This document shows, in pieces, positions 1 through 5,170 of a stretch of 5,170 nt of DNA. The DNA comes from Acinetobacter sp. (GTDB taxonomy: Bacteria; Pseudomonadota; Gammaproteobacteria; Pseudomonadales; Moraxellaceae): NCBI GenBank assembly GCA_008017255.1, contig SSHD01000097.1:1-5170 (forward strand). Reading direction: 5' to 3'. Below the pieces are notes generated by a model that was not told where the DNA came from, did not search any database, and worked only from the letters and a program-made list of their open reading frames with translations. The position numbers and the translations under genes were made by a program. How positions within the stretch are numbered: the first letter of the stretch is position 1; each line of letters starts with the position of its first letter.

Positions 1-1
1 A

Positions 2-238
2 CTGGATGAGATTCAAACGGTATCGGGTGACTTGGCGAAACTGATCGGAACCATTTCTGATGCAGCGAAACTTCAGTCAGCCTCTGCAAGTCATATTGCA
101 AACACGATGAATGTTGTACAGGAAATTACTTCTCAAACCACAACAGCTACATTTGATACAGCGCGTTCGGTTTCGGAGCTGGCAAATATGGCTGAATCAT
201 TACGTGAGTCGGTAACTGACTTTAAGTTGCCAGAGTAA
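2..238 (+). CDS. pilJ: PilJ, type IV pilus chemoreceptor (methyl-accepting chemotaxis protein), C-terminal end only
   Basis: This is the last 78 codons of a gene that begins upstream; the frame is open from base 2 to a TAA stop at 236-238. The peptide starts LDEIQTVSGDLAKLIGTISD and ends SVTDFKLPE. It is rich in Ala, Ser, Thr, Gln and Glu with heptad-like spacing and has no membrane segment, as expected for the last cytoplasmic coiled-coil helix of an MCP. Family knowledge: PilJ is the inner-membrane receptor of the Pil-Chp pathway, which feeds surface or pilus signals to ChpA through CheW-like adaptors. The name rests on the MCP-like helix, the FKLPE end and the ChpA gene immediately downstream. 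No CheR-tethering pentapeptide of the NWETF type is present at the C-terminus. An internal TTG at 32 could open a short ORF, but it is simply inside this gene. A different MCP is possible but unlikely in this context. Confidence 0.88.
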   Translation: MDEIQTVSGDLAKLIGTISDAAKLQSASASHIANTMNVVQEITSQTTTATFDTARSVSELANMAESLRESVTDFKLPE

Positions 239-245
239 GCCGTAT

Positions 246-281
246 TGGGTGGGCAGGTGGGGGTGTCTGTCCACCCATTTT
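246..281 (+). terminator. Terminator-like hairpin after pilJ (possible attenuator before chpA)
   Basis: The left arm TGGGTGGGCAG (246-256) pairs with the right arm CTGTCCACCCA (267-277) over 11 positions with a single G-U wobble (253 with 270), around a 10-base loop. TTTT (278-281) follows directly. It begins 8 bases after the pilJ stop. The stem is GC-rich in an AT-leaning region, which favours a structured RNA. The U-tract is only four long, so termination is probably partial. That would fit some read-through into chpA, which lies 109 bases further on. The opposite strand has no T-run after the stem, so the signal points along the + strand only. Confidence 0.6.
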
Positions 282-380
282 AGAGGCGTAGAATATCTCA
301 ACAAGATGCTGGCGAAGTTGAGCCACGTTTGCTGTGATGGCTACACGCAATTTTTAGCCACGTTGGTGGATAAAAACGAA

Positions 381-385
381 AGAAG
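381..385 (+). promoter_or_regulatory. Weak Shine-Dalgarno site for chpA
   Basis: AGAAG lies 5 bases before the ATG at 391 in a purine-rich run (GAAAGAAG). It is a poor match to AGGAGG but is the best site near the N-terminus. It supports ATG 391 over the next in-frame ATG at 424 (codon 12). Confidence 0.5.
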
Positions 386-390
386 CAGCT

Positions 391-3300
391 ATGAAAGAAA
401 TATTACAAACGTTAGTTAAAACGATGACGCTTCCTGAAGATAGTTATCTTGAGCAAGACTCTGAAATTCTTGAAATTTTTATTGAAGAATTAGATGAAGT
501 CTTTGTTGAGTTAGAGCCGTTATTGGTTCAATGGATAGCGCAGCCTAATCAAACAGAAGGTCTTACCGATATTCGTCGTTATTTCCATACCTTAAAAGGG
601 TCTGGGAGAATGGTGGGGGCAAAATCTTCTGGTGAATTGGCGTGGACGGTTGAGGATACTTTAAATCGGGTCATTTCAGGCACGCTTACGGTGAATGAAG
701 ATATTCAGCGTTATGCACAAACTATTTTTAATCTGTATCGGTTTAAGCTGGCACACGATTTTAAAGCGCTGCAAAGTCATTCGATTGATCTTAGACCTTT
801 GGTTTTGTTAGGACAACAATTACAACAACAGCAAACACCAGAGCCAGCGTTGGCAGAATTATTACAATTGTCAACAACACTGAATCAAGATGATGCGCTG
901 ACTGGACTTGAGTTTGTAACGGCTGTGCCAAGTCAAGAGCTTGCTACTGATATGCTTGAAGAAGTTGCAGAAACTGATTTAGCAACTCATACGCAGCAAA
1001 CTGAAGATGATGCTTTTGCGCAAGAAACATTGGCGATTTTCATTGACGAAGCGGAAGATCATTTAGCCACGATTGATAAGTTCTTGTTAAAAGAGCGTCC
1101 AAGCAATGAAAATTATAATACTTTGGTTAGAGCTTTACATACCCTGCGTGGTAGTTCGGCTATGGCGCATATCAATCACATTTTTGAAGCCAGCTCTAAA
1201 GTTGAAAACCTATTTAAAACCCTGTTACAAGACGAATTAGATTCAAGTTCTGATGAAACAGAATTGCTGACCCATTATGCGCAATTTGTACGTGATTATT
1301 TGCACACCTTAAAACAGCAAGGCTCGCAGCAGAAATTTGATGAAATTTATGCCACTTTTAATTTGGCATGGGCAAGTTACGATTTCCAATTAGAAGATAA
1401 ACAGACCGATGCAGTACGTCCGCAAGGTTTGGTTGCTCAATTATTAGAATTGAATATTAATGACTTACTTGATGTAGAGTTCGATTTTGAGAGTCGGGTA
1501 AGGGTGGAATATCCGCAATATCTTCAGCTATTGAGTCAGCAGGCCGATATTTTATTGCAATATACCAATCAGCAAGCCACCATTGGTATGCACCAATACA
1601 CTAGTTTGATGCGTGCAAGTTATCAAGATTTAATCGCACATCCGAATTTACTTGAATTGGATTATGCCTTTGAGATCTATCATCAAGTACATCAACAGTT
1701 TATCCAATTGTTTGATACCTTGGCTTCAGGGCAACGTGTCACGACCACCAAGCAACATGAGCAAATTTTATCTGAGTTAAGCGCATTTACTCAGCAAAAT
1801 GCTGAAACTGCTAGTCCAGCAGCAACAACTGAACTTGAAAGCAAACCGACTGCGGTTGTAACTCCTGCTGCCGTGGGGGTTGGCAATGTCGCAGCACAAT
1901 TAGCGCTTGATAAGCACCAATTAAATTCAGCTGATACCAATACCGACTTTGATCCTGATTTATTGGAAATTTTCCTTGAAGAAGCTGATGAGTTATTGGT
2001 TGGAATAGATGCAGATTTACATGCGTGGGTAGTAGATAATCAAAACCTCAATGCATTAAAAAATCTAATGCGTTATTTGCACACCTTAAAAGGTGGTTCA
2101 AATATGATTCAAGCGCGTCATATCGGTTTGATTGCGCATGAGCTAGAAACCATTTATGAAAAACTAATTAATCAGCAGCTACAGCCAAATCCGCAGTTAA
2201 TTGCACTGATTCGTGCTGTACAAGATGATATTGCCGATCGTATTCAAACCATTCGCGATCAGCAAGTAGATTATCCTGCAACGCATGTGTTACAAGTGTT
2301 AGCAAATGTAGGTCAGTCAGGTTCTGTGGCTGTTGAGGCGAGCGTTACCACTGCACCGACAGCAGTTGCTGAAAGTGAAGTGGTTGCAACGCCAGCGACA
2401 GAAGTTGCAGCGATCAAGCCAGCTACAGTACCTGCTGCTGCGGTTGATGTCAGTTATTTGGCGGCTCAACTTGCTTTGGATAAGCAACAATTGCAATCCA
2501 ATGATGCCAATACCGACTTTGATCCTGATTTATTGGAAATTTTCCTTGAAGAAGCTGATGAGTTGTTGGTCGGGATTGATGCCGATTTACATGCATGGGT
2601 GGCGGACAATCAAAACATCAGTGCATTAAAAAATCTAATGCGCTATTTGCACACCTTAAAAGGTGGCTCAAATATGATTCAAGCGCGTCATATCGGTTTG
2701 ATTGCGCATGAACTAGAAACCATTTATGAAAAATTAATTAACCAGCAACTACAAGCAAATCCACAATTAATTGCGTTGATTCGTTTGGTGCAAGACGATA
2801 TTGCGGATCGTATTCAAACCATTCGTGATAAACAAACCGATTATCCATCGACGCATGTGCTGCAATTGCTACAAAATGCCGAGGATTCAGCTGAAGCTAT
2901 TACAACTGCGAGCACAGTCTCAGCTGAAACTGTAGAGCCGATTACTGCACCAGTGGAAAACATTGTTGAGGTGGTTGAAGAGGTCGTGGAGCCAACGCCT
3001 GTAATGGATGAAGTCGTCACAGCTGCTGAAGTTGATGATACTGACGTTGCTGCTATGGTTGAAGCGTCAGCACTTGCTGAATCTGGCAAAAAAGATGCAG
3101 CACCGCTTGATGATGATGTTCGTTCACTGGTGGAACAGACATTCCTTGAGGAAGCCGAAGAATTACTCGAACAAGCGCACAACTTGTTAAAACAATGGAT
3201 AGACCAGCGTAGTAATCGTAGTTTGCTGTTGCAGCTACAACGTAATGCCCACAGTTTAAAAGGTGGTGCACGCATGGTTGAGTCTGATTCTGTTGCAGCC

Positions 3301-5170
3301 ATTGCTTATTGCTTAGAAAATGCATTTGAGCAATTTGGTGTGCATCACTTCAACTCCAATGTGTATGACAATTTGCTAAATACCGCTTTGGTTTGGCTGC
3401 ATGATGCGATCTTTAAACAGCAATATGCCAATTTTGACGGCTTAAAACACAGCCTAGAGCAAATTGACTTTGTTGATGTGACCGCGCATGTGCCACAGAA
3501 ACGTTCTGCCGCAGATATTTTCACCCCTGAATACACGATGGAGTTTGTTCAGGGTGACGGTACTGAGCCACCATCAATGTTGGGTGAGTGGGCAGATTCG
3601 GAACGAACTGAACAAAATAATGAAGTGATCCGTGTTTCTGCCGATGTCATCGAGAAGATGATTGACTTATCTGGCGAAAACGCGATTAACCGTTCGCGTA
3701 TTGAGATGGACTTAGGTCAGTTAGGCGGTACATTGACGGAAATGGAACTTGCCATTAAACGTTTGGCGGATCAGTTGCGTCGAATGGACGGTGAGTTAGA
3801 AAGTCAAATTATTGCTCGTCATGGCGGTGAAAACTCACGCTATGCCGATTTTGACCCATTAGAGATGGACCAATATTCATCACTCAATCAATTGTCAAAA
3901 TCTCTGGCGGAATCTGCTTCGGATTTGGTCGATTTTAAAACCACATTGGCTGAAAAAATCCGTGATACCGAAGGTTTATTAATCCAACAGTCGCGTATTC
4001 AAGCGGAAATTCAAGAAAGTCTGATGCGGACTCGATTGGTACCATTCTCACGTTTATTACCACGTTTACAGCGTATTGTGCGCCAAACGGCATCGACCTT
4101 GAACCGTCCAACCGAGCTAGTTGTAAATAATACTGAAGGTGAATTGGACCGCAGTATTTTAGAACGCTTGGTAGCACCGTTTGAACACATGCTACGTAAC
4201 GCAGTCGATCACGGTATTGAAGACCGTGAGCAGCGGCTACAAACCAAAAAACCTGAAACGGGTAGCATTGTGCTAAACATTGGTCGCCAAGGGACTGATG
4301 TTTTAGTGACCTTTAGTGACGACGGTAAAGGGATTGATGTCAAACGTATTCAAGAAAAAGCCATTCAAACGGGTCTTATCACTAAAGATCAAAAGTTAGA
4401 TCGGGAAGAAATTTTACAATTTATTTTCCATCCAGGTTTTAGTACCGCAGCCGCAGTTACTCAAATTTCTGGGCGTGGCGTTGGTCTGGACGTAGTACAA
4501 AGTGATATTAAAGCTTTGGGCGGTCATGTAAGTGTCGATTCGGAATTAGGTAAAGGCACCACCTTTACGATTCGAGTCCCAACTACAGTGGCGGTAAGTG
4601 ATGCACTGATGGTGAAAGCAGGGGATCAGCAATTTGCTTTCCCATTGGCACAAATTGAACGTATTGTGCGTATTTCACCATTAGCTTTGGAAAAATATTT
4701 CGACAGTAAAGAGGATTACTTCACGATTGACAACGAGCGTTATCGTTTACGTTATCTATCTGAGTTTGTCGCGGGTCAACCGCTGCCAAAATTACAAGGT
4801 ATTGCGCATTCATTGCCAGTGCTGTTGGTTAAAGGTGCACAAGGTCAAACTACCGCATTATTGGTCGATCAATTGATTGGTTCGCGTGGACAAATTGTTG
4901 TAAAACCAATTGGGCAACAATTCTCTAGCATTGGGGTGATTGCTGGTGCGACCATTCTCGGTGATGGTCAGGTTTGTTTAATTTTAGATGGTCAAACTAT
5001 TGCACGACATGCACAATCGACTCATCGTAGTACTCAAGGCGATGAAACCTATACCAAGCAGCGTTACGATCAGCGTCGTCTAATTATGATTGTGGATGAC
5101 TCAGTGACCGTTCGTAAAGTTACCACGCGTTTGTTAGAGCGTCATGGTTATGATGTGGTCACGGCAAAAG
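391..5170 (+). CDS. chpA: ChpA, multi-Hpt hybrid chemosensory histidine kinase of the Pil-Chp system, 3' end cut by window
   Basis: CheA-type kinase that phosphorylates response regulators controlling type IV pilus motion. The frame is open for 1593 codons and leaves the window without a stop. Hpt domains with the H-x-L-(K/R)-G motif have putative phospho-histidines at His66 (YFHTLKGSGRM), His250 (LHTLRGSSAMA), His564 and His754 (both YLHTLKGGSNM) and His954 (AHSLKGGARM). Residues about 320-470 are helical and Gln/Leu-rich without a clear phospho-site. Ala/Pro/Thr/Glu-rich linkers lie at about 471-500, 641-690 and 831-907. The dimerisation region, about 1079-1228, holds FDPLEMDQY (1154-1162) and LMRTRLVPF (1211-1219). 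The HATPase has an N box HMLRNAVDHG (His1266, Asn1270, Asp1273), DDGKG (1310-1314), GRGVGLD (1361-1367) and GKGTTF (1387-1392). A CheW-like domain spans about 1402-1540. A receiver domain starts at about 1563 with IVDDS (Asp1569, Asp1570); its phospho-acceptor Asp is beyond the window. P. aeruginosa ChpA is longer (2472 residues, eight phosphotransfer-type domains). The exact start is less certain than the identity. Confidence 0.95.
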   Translation, partial: MKEILQTLVKTMTLPEDSYLEQDSEILEIFIEELDEVFVELEPLLVQWIAQPNQTEGLTDIRRYFHTLKGSGRMVGAKSSGELAWTVEDTLNRVISGTLTVNEDIQRYAQTIFNLYRFKLAHDFKALQSHSIDLRPLVLLGQQLQQQQTPEPALAELLQLSTTLNQDDALTGLEFVTAVPSQELATDMLEEVAETDLATHTQQTEDDAFAQETLAIFIDEAEDHLATIDKFLLKERPSNENYNTLVRALHTLRGSSAMAHINHIFEASSKVENLFKTLLQDELDSSSDETELLTHYAQFVRDYLHTLKQQGSQQKFDEIYATFNLAWASYDFQLEDKQTDAVRPQGLVAQLLELNINDLLDVEFDFESRVRVEYPQYLQLLSQQADILLQYTNQQATIGMHQYTSLMRASYQDLIAHPNLLELDYAFEIYHQVHQQFIQLFDTLASGQRVTTTKQHEQILSELSAFTQQNAETASPAATTELESKPTAVVTPAAVGVGNVAAQLALDKHQLNSADTNTDFDPDLLEIFLEEADELLVGIDADLHAWVVDNQNLNALKNLMRYLHTLKGGSNMIQARHIGLIAHELETIYEKLINQQLQPNPQLIALIRAVQDDIADRIQTIRDQQVDYPATHVLQVLANVGQSGSVAVEASVTTAPTAVAESEVVATPATEVAAIKPATVPAAAVDVSYLAAQLALDKQQLQSNDANTDFDPDLLEIFLEEADELLVGIDADLHAWVADNQNISALKNLMRYLHTLKGGSNMIQARHIGLIAHELETIYEKLINQQLQANPQLIALIRLVQDDIADRIQTIRDKQTDYPSTHVLQLLQNAEDSAEAITTASTVSAETVEPITAPVENIVEVVEEVVEPTPVMDEVVTAAEVDDTDVAAMVEASALAESGKKDAAPLDDDVRSLVEQTFLEEAEELLEQAHNLLKQWIDQRSNRSLLLQLQRNAHSLKGGARMVESDSVAAIAYCLENAFEQFGVHHFNSNVYDNLLNTALVWLHDAIFKQQYANFDGLKHSLEQIDFVDVTAHVPQKRSAADIFTPEYTMEFVQGDGTEPPSMLGEWADSERTEQNNEVIRVSADVIEKMIDLSGENAINRSRIEMDLGQLGGTLTEMELAIKRLADQLRRMDGELESQIIARHGGENSRYADFDPLEMDQYSSLNQLSKSLAESASDLVDFKTTLAEKIRDTEGLLIQQSRIQAEIQESLMRTRLVPFSRLLPRLQRIVRQTASTLNRPTELVVNNTEGELDRSILERLVAPFEHMLRNAVDHGIEDREQRLQTKKPETGSIVLNIGRQGTDVLVTFSDDGKGIDVKRIQEKAIQTGLITKDQKLDREEILQFIFHPGFSTAAAVTQISGRGVGLDVVQSDIKALGGHVSVDSELGKGTTFTIRVPTTVAVSDALMVKAGDQQFAFPLAQIERIVRISPLALEKYFDSKEDYFTIDNERYRLRYLSEFVAGQPLPKLQGIAHSLPVLLVKGAQGQTTALLVDQLIGSRGQIVVKPIGQQFSSIGVIAGATILGDGQVCLILDGQTIARHAQSTHRSTQGDETYTKQRYDQRRLIMIVDDSVTVRKVTTRLLERHGYDVVTAK
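1891..2310 (+). repeat. Intragenic direct repeat, copy 1 (Hpt3 of ChpA)
   Basis: Codons 501-640 of chpA: AAQLALDKHQL, then the acidic helix FDPDLLEIFLEEADELL, the phospho-site YLHTLKGGSNM (His564) and the helices that complete an Hpt bundle. It aligns without gaps to 2461-2880, with 125 of 140 residues and 358 of 420 bases identical by hand count. Exact runs include 58 bases (1937-1994) and 44 bases (2098-2141). A linker unlike the other linkers follows before copy 2. Confidence 0.93.
2461..2880 (+). repeat. Intragenic direct repeat, copy 2 (Hpt4 of ChpA)
   Basis: Codons 691-830 of chpA, offset exactly 570 bases (190 codons) from copy 1, so the duplication keeps the reading frame. The phospho-site histidine is His754. 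All residues around the phospho-site are the same as in copy 1. The substitutions cluster at the N-terminal helix (AAQLALDKQQLQSN) and in the last 30 residues. Hpt5 (His954), the next domain, is clearly related in fold but not part of this near-identical pair. Confidence 0.93.

Noticed and set aside
321..364. 9-bp direct repeat AGCCACGTT at 321-329 and 356-364, and a 6-bp inverted repeat TGGCTA/TAGCCA at 338-343 and 355-360
   Set aside because: Too short to exceed chance in a spacer of this size, with no recognised operator consensus; left as a note only.
239..390. A sigma-70 promoter for chpA in the spacer
   Set aside because: TTGAGC (318-323) and TTGCTG (329-334) were considered as -35 boxes, but neither has a reasonable -10 box at 16-18 bases. 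TAGAAT near 289-294 has no matching -35.
2333..2629. 98-codon plus-strand ORF (MRRALPLHRQQL...)
   Set aside because: It lies in another frame inside chpA over linker 2 and Hpt4. The composition (many Leu, Trp, Arg, Gln) is frame-shadow-like and the chpA frame is clearly coding there.
1891..2880. A mobile element or CRISPR-like array as the source of the repeat
   Set aside because: There are only two copies, both fully coding and in frame within one protein domain family, without terminal inverted repeats, target duplications or spacer-repeat periodicity.
2841..3302. 153-codon minus-strand ORF rich in Ser and Thr, with another of 90 codons at 3053-3325
   Set aside because: These lie opposite the Ala/Glu/Val-rich linker and Hpt5 of ChpA. 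The Ser/Thr-rich composition is what the complement of such codons gives, and no domain or ribosome binding site is apparent.
3935..4177. Minus-strand ORF of 80 codons, and another at 3345-3536
   Set aside because: Both lie opposite conserved ChpA sequence (the kinase dimerisation region through the LMRTRLVPF motif, and the end of Hpt5) and show no family resemblance.

Overview
The window holds the end of one gene and most of a second, very large gene of a Pil-Chp (Chp) chemosensory operon. This is the CheA-type pathway that controls type IV pili and twitching motility in gammaproteobacteria. The AT-leaning coding sequence, the FKLPE end of the receptor and the pilJ-chpA order without a pilK gene between them all point to Acinetobacter or a close Moraxellaceae relative. 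That assignment is from memory of the family and was not searched.

Layout: positions 2-238 are the C-terminal 78 residues of the chemoreceptor PilJ. Positions 239-390 are a 152-bp spacer with a terminator-like hairpin just after the pilJ stop and a weak ribosome binding site before the next gene. From 391 to the end of the window runs one uninterrupted + strand reading frame of 1593 full codons. It encodes ChpA, a hybrid histidine kinase, and leaves the window inside its C-terminal receiver domain. Both genes are on the + strand, and every other long ORF is a shadow of chpA.

How the parts work together: PilJ is expected to signal through a CheW-like adaptor (PilI, outside the window) to ChpA. 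ChpA would autophosphorylate on its Hpt domains and pass phosphate to response regulators (PilG and PilH, outside the window) and perhaps to its own receiver domain. ChpA reads in order: Hpt1 (His66), Hpt2 (His250), a helical region without a recognised phospho-site, Hpt3 (His564), Hpt4 (His754), Hpt5 (His954), dimerisation domain, HATPase, CheW-like domain, receiver.

The most notable observation is that Hpt3 and Hpt4 are an internal tandem duplication. A 140-residue block recurs exactly 190 residues later with 125 identical residues and no gaps, and its DNA identity is patchy, with a highly conserved core and diverged edges. No wholly new system is visible. The interest lies in this domain duplication, the possible attenuator between receptor and kinase genes, and the missing methyltransferase gene.
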